Shown here: piece by piece, positions 43,880 to 52,164 of the stretch
Layout: every line of letters starts with the position of its first letter
Position numbering within the stretch: the first letter of the stretch is position 1
IMG/VR virus record: IMGVR_UViG_3300035150_000164
Coordinates: 1-64,000 of that record
Origin: a virus
Length of the DNA: 64,000 nucleotides
Direction: 5' to 3' (one strand)
Made by a program: the position numbers and the translations under genes
Notes under the pieces: generated by a model
The model's input: the letters and a program-made list of their open reading frames with translations, nothing else
The model's database searches: none
Told to the model about the DNA's origin: nothing

Positions 43880-44155
43880 TCAGACACCACCAGTGCCTGT
43901 AATCCCAATGGTATTTGATATTCTACAATATTTAAACGGTACTCCAGGCTCTGGAATAGTCAAATGATCACTTTTATAATAGTCAATAACCTCTTTCGTA
44001 ACCTCTCGAAGTAGTGAAATAGCATTTTCTGGACTATCTCCCGTCGCACTACAAGAAACTTTACCAAACTCAGGATGATAAGCCATATAGTATTCATCAC
44101 CATCATCATTGATATAATCTATTATAATTGAATACTTATCTATAAAACTTCTCAT
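43880..44155 (-). CDS. HicB-like protein, 91 aa
   Basis: The ATG at 44155 is chosen for its AAGGAG 8 nt upstream. YYMAYHPEFGKVSCSATGDSPENAISLL is the HicB antitoxin core (a partial RNase H-like fold). No HicA-like partner gene is adjacent, so it is either an orphan antitoxin or a domain re-used as a regulator. Overlaps are absent on both sides. Confidence 0.62.
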   Translation of the reverse strand: MRSFIDKYSIIIDYINDDGDEYYMAYHPEFGKVSCSATGDSPENAISLLREVTKEVIDYYKSDHLTIPEPGVPFKYCRISNTIGITGTGGV

Positions 44156-44176
44156 ATTATTCACTCCTTGTACCAT

Positions 44177-44728
44177 TTAATAATGTCTTATTTCCCATAT
44201 CAAAGTATTTCTATCTTGATAAATACCAACATGTCCTGCCAAAACAGAAAACTCTATAACAGGATATCTACCGTCATCAGTATACATGTCAAATAACTCC
44301 ATCAGATCATCAAAATCTGCTGGTGTACAGTAATTCCTAAGCAATCTTAACACTTCCCACCCATATACATGATGTCCATCGTCAAGCAATGCCTTTCGCA
44401 TATATCCACCAGTATGAGTATAGTACATCCACCATTCACCATTCACCCAACTCAACTCTCCCTGTATTTTACGATTACAATCGTCATTACCAATCGGTAT
44501 ACTGTTAATAACATAATCCCCTTCAGCAATATCACTAACTACCTCTTTCAACTGTTTAAAATGAGTATATGGAGAAACAGGTTTGTTTATCCTTAATCTC
44601 CTTACAGACACATATGGATACAATTTTCTGTACGGCCAATAATCATCTACCGACATCCACATGTTAGGAGTATTTCCACATTTCCCGGAGGAAGCCAATT
44701 TATAAAATGTCCTTTTGTTTCTAATCAT
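44177..44728 (-). CDS. Hypothetical 183-aa protein
   Basis: MIRNKRTFYKLASSGKCGNT then Trp/Tyr-rich (MSVDDYWPYRKLYPYVSVRRL). GAGGGG lies just upstream of the ATG at 44728; two other in-frame starts exist 1 and 4 codons earlier. No family recognised. The start is partly inside the upstream gene. Confidence 0.6.
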   Translation of the reverse strand: MIRNKRTFYKLASSGKCGNTPNMWMSVDDYWPYRKLYPYVSVRRLRINKPVSPYTHFKQLKEVVSDIAEGDYVINSIPIGNDDCNRKIQGELSWVNGEWWMYYTHTGGYMRKALLDDGHHVYGWEVLRLLRNYCTPADFDDLMELFDMYTDDGRYPVIEFSVLAGHVGIYQDRNTLIWEIRHY

Positions 44729-44736
44729 CATACCCC

Positions 44737-44949
44737 TCAAACGAACTCAAGTTCGCTTCTACATAAAAAAACTATCATAACATCCTTTTTCAATACCCAA
44801 AACGGTCTAGAACCTTCATCGACAGGGATAACGTAAATATCATTATTGTACATAGCATCAACTACAAAAAAACCATCCCTTTCATTTATCGTTACAACAC
44901 AACCTATATCTAATCTATTCTTATCAAAATATTGGATCATCATCACCAA
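44737..44949 (-). CDS. Hypothetical 70-aa protein
   Basis: Beta-type (IGCVVTINERDGFFVVDAMY) with a C-terminal CRSELEFV, where the palindrome copy codes for ELEF. Overlaps the terminase gene by 26 nt and the next gene start region. Function unknown. Confidence 0.55.
   Translation of the reverse strand: MVMMIQYFDKNRLDIGCVVTINERDGFFVVDAMYNNDIYVIPVDEGSRPFWVLKKDVMIVFLCRSELEFV
44742..44755. repeat. 14-bp palindrome copy 12 (centre CA, at a gene end)
   Basis: CGAACTCAAGTTCG, in the last codons of the 70-aa gene and 13 nt upstream of the next ATG. Confidence 0.95.
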
Positions 44950-46984
44950 ACATTATAGGCATAAAACCCTCTGCACTGCCACCTTCTTTCGTCATTCTTA
45001 TCTCTTCTGGATTTATTTGATCAGATGGAATCAACGGTGAAACCCATGCATGCTCATGTGATCTAACCTTCTTCTCTTCTATTAATCCATTCATAGGCAT
45101 CTTTGTAGCAGAATTTCTAAGACCCCATAACGCACCACAAACTGCATCACTACAATCCTTACTTTCGTGTTGAGGGTGGTCTACTTTCCCTAATAACCTG
45201 TCATATTCCAATTTTTTTAGCTCATGAACTAAAGGCTCATAAGGATACAACTCTATACGCTTTTCATACAAAGCACTCTTCAACTCATCATAAGGCTCTG
45301 TCGTCCTATCTACAGATATTAAATGAGACGCTATTCCTTTTCTTCTAACCTGCTGTAACATTTCACTACTTTGAAATTGGTCGCACGAGAACCCTATAAA
45401 CCTAAATCCATGCTCCTCAAACTGGTATAACATAGTCCTTAGATCAGGCATGTATATCTGTTCTGACGGTGGAGGCCATATTCTCAACATAAAATCAATA
45501 ACGTAAAATGGCGCTATATCAACATCCCTATTACCCTCGCTATCTCTCCTCACCACATCAACCCATCGCTCTATATGAGCAATACAAAAACCGCTACAAT
45601 CACCAGAAATAGACGTATCTATATGACACCATCTCAATGTAGAAGGATTTCTCCTAGGCCTATACGCTGGCTCTGTAAACCCTCCAGGTAACTGCCTCTC
45701 ATATTTTATACACAATTCATTCCAATTAAACGATCCTGGACTACCTGATATCCACTCTTCCTTACTAAAAGGATGTTCTCTCTCAAAATTCGTACATACC
45801 TGTATCATCTTAGGTCGCTGAATAAACTGTGACACAGCCTCTGTAGAAAAACCTGCAATGTCTCTAAGAGAGTCTTCCATATTTGATTCAAAATCATCCC
45901 TAAACTCTACAGGGATATCCATTACAAAAGCATCGTTAGCCTCTAAATATTCATCTGTTATTAAATCATATTCGTCTTCGCTTAATATCCTACTAGCTAT
46001 CGCTGATGTTGAACATAAAACATAAAAAACATCTCCACAAAAATTTTCAGATGGCTTTGCCGTCCACTGAGTATGATCCGTCAAGAAAAATTCAGGATCA
46101 TCTTTCCTCTCTTTTATTATCCTTTCGGTGAATGACTCCGTGGTAGCAGCAGACGATACCAATATCATCATTCCATTAAAACCACCCCCTGCTTTTTGGA
46201 ATCTAGATTTGATCCTCCTCAACAACCCCCTATACATCTTCTCTACTATATCAAAATGCCCAGGCCTAAGTTTTTGCCCAAATCCAGTAGTAATCTGCTG
46301 ACCTTTTCGATTTGGTGGAAAATTTGTTTCATCAAGAACAACACTTATGACGTCAGTTCCCAAGATTCTATCAGATACATAACTCGCAATATTTATCCTG
46401 ACATTGTTAGGAAAGAGTGTATAATCTTTTCTAAAGTCAGGTGCACATTTTGTCATAAAATATGGACTCTGCTTTATCTTCTCATCTACAGCAGTTTTCA
46501 ATACATCTCTTGCTAGCACCAGGTTCTTTGATACCAGTGGTATTACCAACGTACTTGCAGGAGATAATCCTAACGTCTTTTGTGGAGATATCATACACGA
46601 AAACTCATATACCAACCTACATATAGCTATAGATGCTGCATAGGATTTTCCAACTCCAATCGATCCTGTATTAAGAACCTCCCTGTATGGTCGCTTGAAT
46701 AAACGTATCAAATCATCACGTATCGCTGGATATATTGTTGAACAGGCATCACCTAGATAATAAGGATCATCCAAAAACTGCTCCATAGATACAGGAATTG
46801 TATGATAAGTATGCCTCTCTATCTCTTCACTCATTTTGATGTCATCACACATATCCTTCTGAAGTGCCATCATCAAAATTCGTTCATTCTCAGTCAACCC
46901 AGATATTAAGGCATCAGTCCTAGCATCTATTTCACTAGGTGTTGTTATGGATTTTCTCCTACCGTTTTTTTGCGTTTTTATCAT
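44924..46984 (-). CDS. Terminase large subunit, gp17-like
   Basis: 686 aa. Walker A GSIGVGKS at residues 107-114 and Walker B VISVVLDE at 212-219 mark the ATPase motor. The nuclease part near 450-560 has CHIDTSISGDCSGFCIAHIE and GFSCDQFQSSEML, consistent with an RNase H-fold nuclease. It pumps DNA into the prohead and cuts it. Long spacer between domains and a large size fit T4-like terminases. Starts the packaging/head module; the adjacent portal-module order supports the call. Confidence 0.92.
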   Translation of the reverse strand: MIKTQKNGRRKSITTPSEIDARTDALISGLTENERILMMALQKDMCDDIKMSEEIERHTYHTIPVSMEQFLDDPYYLGDACSTIYPAIRDDLIRLFKRPYREVLNTGSIGVGKSYAASIAICRLVYEFSCMISPQKTLGLSPASTLVIPLVSKNLVLARDVLKTAVDEKIKQSPYFMTKCAPDFRKDYTLFPNNVRINIASYVSDRILGTDVISVVLDETNFPPNRKGQQITTGFGQKLRPGHFDIVEKMYRGLLRRIKSRFQKAGGGFNGMMILVSSAATTESFTERIIKERKDDPEFFLTDHTQWTAKPSENFCGDVFYVLCSTSAIASRILSEDEYDLITDEYLEANDAFVMDIPVEFRDDFESNMEDSLRDIAGFSTEAVSQFIQRPKMIQVCTNFEREHPFSKEEWISGSPGSFNWNELCIKYERQLPGGFTEPAYRPRRNPSTLRWCHIDTSISGDCSGFCIAHIERWVDVVRRDSEGNRDVDIAPFYVIDFMLRIWPPPSEQIYMPDLRTMLYQFEEHGFRFIGFSCDQFQSSEMLQQVRRKGIASHLISVDRTTEPYDELKSALYEKRIELYPYEPLVHELKKLEYDRLLGKVDHPQHESKDCSDAVCGALWGLRNSATKMPMNGLIEEKKVRSHEHAWVSPLIPSDQINPEEIRMTKEGGSAEGFMPIMFGDDDPIF

Positions 46985-47090
46985 CTATATCAACTATACT
47001 AAAAAACAACTCATATTTCACAAGTCAACATTACTATAATGCTAACATGTACACCTTTTATTTTTCAATATTAAAAATGACAAATAGGAA

Positions 47091-47327
47091 CTATATATCT
47101 GTAGACATTCTCAATCTCCAAGACAAGTCAATTTCCTTCTTGTTATCAACGCAGTCTCTCAAATAAAGATTGATTAGTGCCTTATACGGTATGCCGCTTT
47201 TGTCCGATAACTCCTTAAAGTACTCAATCACTTGGATATCAAACCTAATAGAGACTTGTTTTTTCAACCTAGAGACATATGGGTTGCGTTTCCCTTTTGG
47301 GATCAATTCTGAATAGTAATCTCTCAT
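47091..47327 (-). CDS. CopG/BrnA-like ribbon-helix-helix protein
   Basis: About 78 aa from ATG 47327; a longer frame to 47411 lacks a clear start signal. KKQVSIRFDIQVIEYFKELS followed by GIPYKALINLYLRD is the ribbon-helix-helix pattern of CopG- and BrnA-type proteins. It overlaps the preceding gene by 59 nt. No toxin partner is recognised, so it may act as a transcription regulator. Confidence 0.62.
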   Translation of the reverse strand: MRDYYSELIPKGKRNPYVSRLKKQVSIRFDIQVIEYFKELSDKSGIPYKALINLYLRDCVDNKKEIDLSWRLRMSTDI

Positions 47328-47997
47328 CGTTACATTCAAGTTCCTCGGCAGACTGGTGCCGAATGTTCCACACCCATGGGTTTTTCGACCACGGGTATCC
47401 CCTCTTGGCATTTAATGAGTCCCAGAGTGAAATGAACTCATCCAATTTCCGCACTTCAGATTCGCAATCGAGATGACCAAATTGGATTGGATCCAAACCT
47501 TCTTGTATGATTTCATGAGCCTCAATCTGCCAAATCCGCCGCGCCTCAATGCTAATAATCTCTGGCGCGGGCATCATATCGCGGAGCCAGCCTGGCATGT
47601 GCAGCGGGGAACGGATTCGGCCGAACCAGTCCGGTTTTTGGCCGTCGAAGGAGGTCCAGATTCTGGAACGCAATATCCGGGGCAACTGAGACGGCGCCTT
47701 TTTGTCATACTGCAGATCCACAGCCCATGTAGTGAGAAGCTGTAGACGGTCCCCGGGGCCGCCGTAGGGGCACTTGTATTCCGGTATTTTCTTTTTTTTA
47801 ATATCCGGCGGCCCCATTATCCTGCCCCATTTATTTAGGCGTTCAGCGGCATATTCGAAAACCCTTTTCTCGCCGTGCTTGAAAGCATTTGTCACCCATT
47901 TGGGCCAATTTATAACCCGCTGCGTCCGGCACTTCTCCCCTGCAGCGTAACGTTGAGCGCTCCATTGGGAATATATAATATTTTTAACTTTAGACAT
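47269..47997 (-). CDS. ASCH-like phage protein, paralogue of 50581-51240
   Basis: 242 aa. EIISIEARRIWQIEAHEII, then LWDSLNAKRGYPWSKNPWVWNI is the C-terminal hallmark of a phage protein family with an ASCH-like fold that binds RNA or nucleotides. The same layout occurs in the gene at 50581-51240. GC-rich and unlike its neighbours, suggesting horizontal transfer. The ATG at 47997 follows the stop of the upstream gene by 5 nt. Confidence 0.58.
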   Translation of the reverse strand: MSKVKNIIYSQWSAQRYAAGEKCRTQRVINWPKWVTNAFKHGEKRVFEYAAERLNKWGRIMGPPDIKKKKIPEYKCPYGGPGDRLQLLTTWAVDLQYDKKAPSQLPRILRSRIWTSFDGQKPDWFGRIRSPLHMPGWLRDMMPAPEIISIEARRIWQIEAHEIIQEGLDPIQFGHLDCESEVRKLDEFISLWDSLNAKRGYPWSKNPWVWNIRHQSAEELECNDERLLFRIDPKRETQPICL

Positions 47998-48002
47998 CGC
48001 AG

Positions 48003-48410
48003 TTACCATAAGCGAGCCATGCATTTGGGACAATATGCTTGTCCAGTGTCTATATTACATAACCACCCTTGATAAATCGCCATATCTCTCAATTCACGCA
48101 AAGTATTAACCTCGGCTATAAAAACAGAATCACAACATTTGTCTCCTATTATACCATCACAAAAGATCGGCAGGACACAAGGGCCACCGCGAAAAATGTA
48201 CCCCTGCGATCGACACGTTTCTCCCTCAAAATTTTCAACCGAGCAAAGAAAGCTTGGACTGGTGGTCTCTGCGATGGCAAATACATCATTCTGTTTCAAC
48301 CATGTAGTTAGGTTTAAAAGTGTATTGAAAAACTTTGTTTTAATACCACCGTCGTCTATGTTTTCTAAGACTACGGTGTATCCTCTAAATTCATCATGAG
48401 GCTTTATCAT
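48003..48410 (-). CDS. Hypothetical 135-aa Cys-rich protein
   Basis: Nine cysteines, including CDGIIGDKCCDS and a C-terminal CPKCMARLW, suggest one or two zinc sites. N-terminus MIKPHDEFRGYTVVLENIDDGG. AAGG upstream of the ATG. Function unknown. Confidence 0.6.
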   Translation of the reverse strand: MIKPHDEFRGYTVVLENIDDGGIKTKFFNTLLNLTTWLKQNDVFAIAETTSPSFLCSVENFEGETCRSQGYIFRGGPCVLPIFCDGIIGDKCCDSVFIAEVNTLRELRDMAIYQGWLCNIDTGQAYCPKCMARLW

Positions 48411-48449
48411 CTTTACCTTACCAATCTAGGATATACAACCAATCCTATG

Positions 48450-48662
48450 TTAGACGTCGGTTAAAATCCCAAAACAATCATCAAAACATTTATCGCAACA
48501 AGGTGTACAATACGGATTTGGAGAGACAAAATTCATACATTTATTCGACACAATATCCCCACATCCACATCGATAATGATCTTCGTCAACGTACATCTCA
48601 TCATATCTTTTTTCAGCGGCATCTTCCATAGATTCAATTACGTCTATCATATCGTCTATCAT
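48450..48662 (-). CDS. Small Cys-rich protein, 70 aa
   Basis: After an acidic helical start, CGCGDIVSNKC, CTPCCDKCFDDC give eight or nine Cys in 30 residues, likely a double zinc site. Unknown function; part of the run of small accessory genes upstream of the packaging module. Confidence 0.62.
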   Translation of the reverse strand: MIDDMIDVIESMEDAAEKRYDEMYVDEDHYRCGCGDIVSNKCMNFVSPNPYCTPCCDKCFDDCFGILTDV

Positions 48663-48670
48663 ATCTAATC

Positions 48671-48904
48671 CTATTCAGGTGGCCAATTGCATCCACTCGT
48701 CCAGTCTTTTGGCTTTTCACCAATTGTAACATTAAAGTGTTCATCTTTTGAATTCTTAGCTTCTAATTCTGAAATACGCCTTTCTAATTCTTTAATCTTT
48801 CTCTCATAATAAATAAATTTTATAGCTATATTTTCGTATACATTACCACCAAATAACTCCATCGTTTTTTTAAATACTCTTTGCTCTTCCTCTGTGCGTT
48901 CCAT
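48671..48904 (-). CDS. Hypothetical 77-aa coiled-coil protein
   Basis: MERTEEEQRVFKKTMELFGG, then a coiled coil (ERKIKELERRISELEAKN). It starts 3 nt before the end of the small membrane gene. Function unknown. Confidence 0.62.
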   Translation of the reverse strand: MERTEEEQRVFKKTMELFGGNVYENIAIKFIYYERKIKELERRISELEAKNSKDEHFNVTIGEKPKDWTSGCNWPPE

Positions 48905-48907
48905 AGT

Positions 48908-49018
48908 TCACCACCCTTTAGCTAACCCAATAGCCTTAATTACCGCCAAGATAAATGCTACCACCGTAAGCACTACGGTAACCGGTACGAATATCCTTTC
49001 TGTTATCGTTTTTTTCAT
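48908..49018 (-). CDS. Small single-span membrane peptide, 36 aa
   Basis: MKKTITERIFVPVTVVLTVV with a hydrophobic span about residues 10-30 and a short Lys/Trp end. Such small membrane peptides are common in phage accessory regions. Too short for automatic gene callers. Starts 2 nt after the upstream stop; no strong ribosome site. Confidence 0.5.
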   Translation of the reverse strand: MKKTITERIFVPVTVVLTVVAFILAVIKAIGLAKGW

Positions 49019-49020
49019 AA

Positions 49021-49215
49021 CTAATCCAAACCCAAAAGTGTTCTAACCCTCTCTCGTTCTGATTTCTTTCCTTCCAAAAATGCAGCCTCTACAATATCAT
49101 ATATGATATCACAAGAATCTACCTCAACCCATATGCTATCCATAGCCTTCTGCAATTTTTGAGTTTTATACGCCTTTAAAGTCCTATACTCTACATCACC
49201 AATCTTAAATATCAT
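49021..49215 (-). CDS. Hypothetical 64-aa protein
   Basis: MIFKIGDVEYRTLKAYKTQ; ATG 49215 is chosen over an earlier in-frame start because GGTGG lies 5 nt upstream. Acidic then basic C-terminus (KKSERERVRTLL). Function unknown. Confidence 0.6.
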   Translation of the reverse strand: MIFKIGDVEYRTLKAYKTQKLQKAMDSIWVEVDSCDIIYDIVEAAFLEGKKSERERVRTLLGLD

Positions 49216-49265
49216 AAATACCACCAAATCATTTCATCACACATATCCTGTATTATCTTTCAGTT

Positions 49266-49445
49266 TTATACCTCCTCTTTGGATACTGGTTTAGAAACCG
49301 ACAACTCTTCCTCAACAACTTCCAATTCTTCAATGCGATTACGCAATGCATTTGAGGCCATTTCTAGCCACATTATTTCTTCCTCAAGTTGTCCCCGCTT
49401 CTTTATGTTACGCATTAAGCTATCCATCAAATCATGCTTGTTCAT
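49266..49445 (-). CDS. Hypothetical 59-aa coiled-coil protein
   Basis: MNKHDLMDSLMRNIKKRGQL then Glu-rich coiled coil. GAGG precedes the ATG, which overlaps the stop of the upstream gene (ATGA). Function unknown. Confidence 0.6.
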   Translation of the reverse strand: MNKHDLMDSLMRNIKKRGQLEEEIMWLEMASNALRNRIEELEVVEEELSVSKPVSKEEV

Positions 49446-49702
49446 CTTTCATCCTCCATAATACCTCTAATAAAACTCTGTCCAACAGGAGACCCTAGCC
49501 ATTGTATTACTGTTGCAGCAACTAAGCGATCCCTCTCTGATACCTCATCGCATTTTGGATAATTTGAATCATCTGCCAAAAGATATTCTAAGGTTCCATA
49601 ACTTCTAAGATCTGTAGAATTTTGCATTTCCCATCCTTTAGCAAATTTTTCTTCTAATGGATTATCTTTAAAACGATACTGATGTTTCCCTTTGTTTTCC
49701 AT
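49442..49702 (-). CDS. Hypothetical 86-aa protein
   Basis: MENKGKHQYRFKDNPLEEKF, globular, acidic. AAAGGA lies 8 nt before the ATG; a palindrome copy ends 33 nt upstream. No family recognised. Confidence 0.65.
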   Translation of the reverse strand: MENKGKHQYRFKDNPLEEKFAKGWEMQNSTDLRSYGTLEYLLADDSNYPKCDEVSERDRLVAATVIQWLGSPVGQSFIRGIMEDER

Positions 49703-49735
49703 TGTTATATTCCTTTCGTTTTAGTATAATATATA

Positions 49736-49749
49736 CGAACTCAAGTTCG
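49736..49749. repeat. 14-bp palindrome copy 13 (centre CA)
   Basis: CGAACTCAAGTTCG, with TATATTATAC 3 nt downstream on the minus strand and the ATG of the 86-aa gene 33 nt away. Confidence 0.95.
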
Positions 49750-49809
49750 CCTTGCCTTCCACCACAACTATCTTTTATTAAAAATCAATCTGTTTTCTAC
49801 CCCTCATTT

Positions 49810-50010
49810 TCACCAACTACATCTAGTTGGTGTTTCCACAACCTTTTTTATCCGTTCGCTCGGAATTACGGTTTCTTTCCCATATGCATCTTTGATTATA
49901 ACAAACCCTTTCTCGTATCTGATTGACGTACACCAGCTTCCACCTGGCCTACTAGTCTCATCAAATAATTCTTTGCTACCATCTGTATATTCAACTGTTA
50001 TTCTCGACAT
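49810..50010 (-). CDS. Hypothetical 66-aa protein
   Basis: A beta-rich small domain (MSRITVEYTDGSKELFDE). AAAGG 6 nt before the ATG. Function unknown. Confidence 0.62.
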   Translation of the reverse strand: MSRITVEYTDGSKELFDETSRPGGSWCTSIRYEKGFVIIKDAYGKETVIPSERIKKVVETPTRCSW

Positions 50011-50051
50011 TTTTTACCTTTCTTACCAATAATTATTTTTCATGACTCCAA

Positions 50052-50345
50052 TCATGCAAATCCATCATCCTCTTCGGTCACCACCCAATCTGACGGTCCA
50101 CGCCTAAAATACGTCACACCCCACAATGGACCATAAATCACTGCTTCCCATTTATTATCTGGATCTTCTTCAGCCATTTTCTCTGCATCAGCAAGAGTAA
50201 ACGGTTTGTGCTCTTCTTTTGGTTGAACCCCATGTAGTCCATCATAATAATCCTCACAATCCAATACTACCCTGCCATTCTTTTTTATAACAGCATCGCC
50301 AAAACCAACAATGATCGGCGTATCCATATCTACTGAAGAACTCAT
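50052..50345 (-). CDS. Hypothetical 97-aa protein
   Basis: MSSSVDMDTPIIVGFGDAVI; the centre has KPFTLADAEKMAEEDPDN. ATG 50345 overlaps the preceding stop (ATGA), so translation may depend on the upstream frame at 50342-50584, which carries an in-frame TGA. Confidence 0.62.
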   Translation of the reverse strand: MSSSVDMDTPIIVGFGDAVIKKNGRVVLDCEDYYDGLHGVQPKEEHKPFTLADAEKMAEEDPDNKWEAVIYGPLWGVTYFRRGPSDWVVTEEDDGFA

Positions 50346-50584
50346 TTTTCCCACTCTTTTTTTTGATAATCTTGATACTCTTCTATCGTAGTTGGTACCT
50401 CCTCATGATCTACAATTTTAGATACCGGCATTCCTTCAACAGATAAAAAAACTATTTCCCCGTTTTCTGCTGCTTTAATAGCCGATTCACATTCAACCTC
50501 ATTTACAACAAAAAATTCGTTTTCATCTCTTGATATTAGTTCTCCTCCTATGTATCAAACAAACATTTCTCTATCTATAATCAT
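50342..50584 (-). pseudogene. 80-aa reading frame interrupted by TGA at codon 10
   Basis: ATG 50584 has GGGAG 6 nt upstream and overlaps the previous stop (ATGA). The frame reads MIIDREMFV, then TGA (50557-50555), then YIGGELISRDENEFFVVN and a further 50 codons to 50342. All 70 codons after the TGA are open. Behind the TGA an AGGAGG lies 7 nt before an ATA codon. Possibilities are a nonsense mutation, read-through, or re-initiation at ATA. Confidence 0.55.
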
Positions 50585-51240
50585 TTTCTACTCCCTAACT
50601 CATCAGCACTCTGAAATCGTATATTCCATACCCAGTCGTTTCGCTCCCATGCAAACGAACCATAAATTCGGTTCCAAAATGTAGCAAATTCACTTTTATA
50701 CGGACCACCAATATTTACATAATCAACTCCTCCAGGTATAGGAATAACACCTTCTTCCATGCATTCTGATTCAGTAATATCCTGAATCCTACGAACCCCA
50801 ATGCTCAGGATCTCTGGCTCTGGCATCTTCTCTCTAATCCATCCTGGAATGTATTGTCCACCACGTAACCTACCCATAAAACCATACTTTTCATGCAAAT
50901 CAAAATATGACCAAAAAGCATGTTTCAATGTATAATTAGTCTGTAATTCTTCAGATTTTCGGTCATCATAAATGCTTTGAGTTGCCCAATTAGTTAGCAG
51001 TTGTAAGCAGTCATGTTGATTTCCATAACTACATTCACTGCTATAATTAGACCAATACCCTTGCTTATGTTGACATTGCCATTGTCCATAATTTTTTGAT
51101 TTCCTACTTTTATTCATAGATATATAAATAACATCACAGTCAGGCTGAGGGTCCATCGGTAATTGTACTCTACACTTCCTTCCTCTGGCCCAGGACCGAG
51201 CCATTTCTGACGTCATAATTATTGGTGTTATTTTCCTCAT
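50581..51240 (-). CDS. ASCH-like phage protein, paralogue of 47269-47997
   Basis: 219 aa. HKQGYWSNYSSECSYG precedes EILSIGVRRIQDITESECMEEG and FWNRIYGSFAWERNDWVWNIRFQ, which align in order with the paralogue (EIISIEARRIWQIEAHE; LWDSLNAKRGYPWSKNPWVWNI). Two copies with different base composition suggest separate acquisition. Function of the family unknown. Confidence 0.6.
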   Translation of the reverse strand: MRKITPIIMTSEMARSWARGRKCRVQLPMDPQPDCDVIYISMNKSRKSKNYGQWQCQHKQGYWSNYSSECSYGNQHDCLQLLTNWATQSIYDDRKSEELQTNYTLKHAFWSYFDLHEKYGFMGRLRGGQYIPGWIREKMPEPEILSIGVRRIQDITESECMEEGVIPIPGGVDYVNIGGPYKSEFATFWNRIYGSFAWERNDWVWNIRFQSADELGSRK

Positions 51241-51446
51241 TCATCTCCTAAAATAATCCCACGAGGCAATCTACTACATTCAGGACATTTGCTTAATCTC
51301 ACAGGGAAATTCGACCAACATTCCATACAAATTTTAGGCAAAACACCTCTTCGCATGTCATTATTGATCTCCTCACAAAGAGGACACCAACTAACACAAT
51401 CTCCATGTTGATCCGTAATATGCCTATCACTCGATGGTCTACACAT
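51237..51446 (-). CDS. Zinc-ribbon protein, 69 aa
   Basis: CVSWCPLC near 17-24, CMEC near 39-42 and CPEC near 53-56 with a trailing basic segment, a double zinc-ribbon layout. Overlaps the previous start by 4 nt. Unknown function. Confidence 0.65.
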   Translation of the reverse strand: MCRPSSDRHITDQHGDCVSWCPLCEEINNDMRRGVLPKICMECWSNFPVRLSKCPECSRLPRGIILGDE

Positions 51447-51460
51447 TATCTACCCACCGA

Positions 51461-51709
51461 TTATGGTTCAAGAATTTCTCCATCATTCTCTATCTCTGAA
51501 TAACTCCACTCATTAACATCTACATTCAATACATTTCCTTCTGATATATATTGATAAAATTCCCACTCAATTATTGCAACTTTATCCTTCTCGTCTTTAT
51601 AATATTCTTCAATAGCAGATTCAAAAATATCGTCCTCATCATCACTATCAACTTCTGTTGTAACCTGTACATAACCTGCAATTGGTATTTCTACATTATA
51701 TCTTGGCAT
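51461..51709 (-). CDS. Hypothetical 82-aa acidic protein
   Basis: MPRYNVEIPIAGYVQVTTEV, beta-type start, then a Glu/Asp-rich helix. First gene after the promoter at 51792-51820; a short 8-codon frame lies between. Function unknown. Confidence 0.6.
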   Translation of the reverse strand: MPRYNVEIPIAGYVQVTTEVDSDDEDDIFESAIEEYYKDEKDKVAIIEWEFYQYISEGNVLNVDVNEWSYSEIENDGEILEP

Positions 51710-51758
51710 ATCATTTACTCATTTCTTATAAAAAACTCTATTCATTATATCATTCCTT

Positions 51759-51776
51759 TTAAGCATCTTTGCTCAA
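51759..51776 (-). promoter_or_regulatory. 5'-leader hairpin TTGAGC-aaagat-GCTTAA
   Basis: 6-bp stem (one G-U) with a loop close to that of the plus-strand cassette hairpins, placed 15 nt after the -10 box of the promoter at 51792-51820. Confidence 0.55.
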
Positions 51777-51791
51777 TATCTAGCTTTAAAC

Positions 51792-51820
51792 AGGTTAACT
51801 TATGTTTTATGATTTGTCAA
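51792..51820 (-). promoter_or_regulatory. Candidate promoter TTGACA-N17-TAACCT
   Basis: TTGACA (51820-51815), 17-bp spacer, TAACCT (51797-51792). The 21 nt downstream (GTTTAAAGCTAGATATTGAGC) closely match the site at 52705-52733. It would drive the accessory genes from 51709 downward. Confidence 0.55.
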
Positions 51821-51896
51821 CATGAAAAGGCCAAAATTTAAAACTACTGTTACAAGTGTTGGTTACTCTAATTGGCATTTGTTGAAGAGTCTAAGT

Positions 51897-51920
51897 TTTA
51901 AAAGGTGCCGGTGAAGGCAC
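51897..51920 (-). terminator. Candidate rho-independent terminator
   Basis: GTGCC (51920-51916) pairs with GGCAC (51909-51905) on the minus strand, loop TTCACC, followed by CCTTTTAA. It lies between two minus-strand promoters and would end the 52528-51962 transcript. Confidence 0.6.
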
Positions 51921-51961
51921 TGGAATCGCTCTACCCGTCTCATAATAGTGTTGAGAAATCC

Positions 51962-52099
51962 TCAATCCATCATGTTAGGCTTGGAAACAGACGCTGATGA
52001 GGACGCGCTCTTCCTGTGAGTATCAATCACCATGACCACCGAGTAGATAGTCGTGGAAATGCCCACAATCGAAGCAAAAATCAACAGAATATCAGCCAT
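51962..52099 (-). CDS. Small membrane protein, 45 aa
   Basis: MADILLIFASIVGISTTIYSVV; one hydrophobic span, then a Ser/Ala/Lys-rich tail. ATG 52099 has AAAGG 9 nt upstream and is preferred over a longer frame from GTG 52147. Last gene of a small three-gene unit. Confidence 0.55.
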   Translation of the reverse strand: MADILLIFASIVGISTTIYSVVMVIDTHRKSASSSASVSKPNMMD

Positions 52100-52164
52100 T
52101 TGTACATGCCTTTCGTCAGAGTCTTCGCTGGTGCACTTGAACCACACTTACTTTTCAGATTTAC

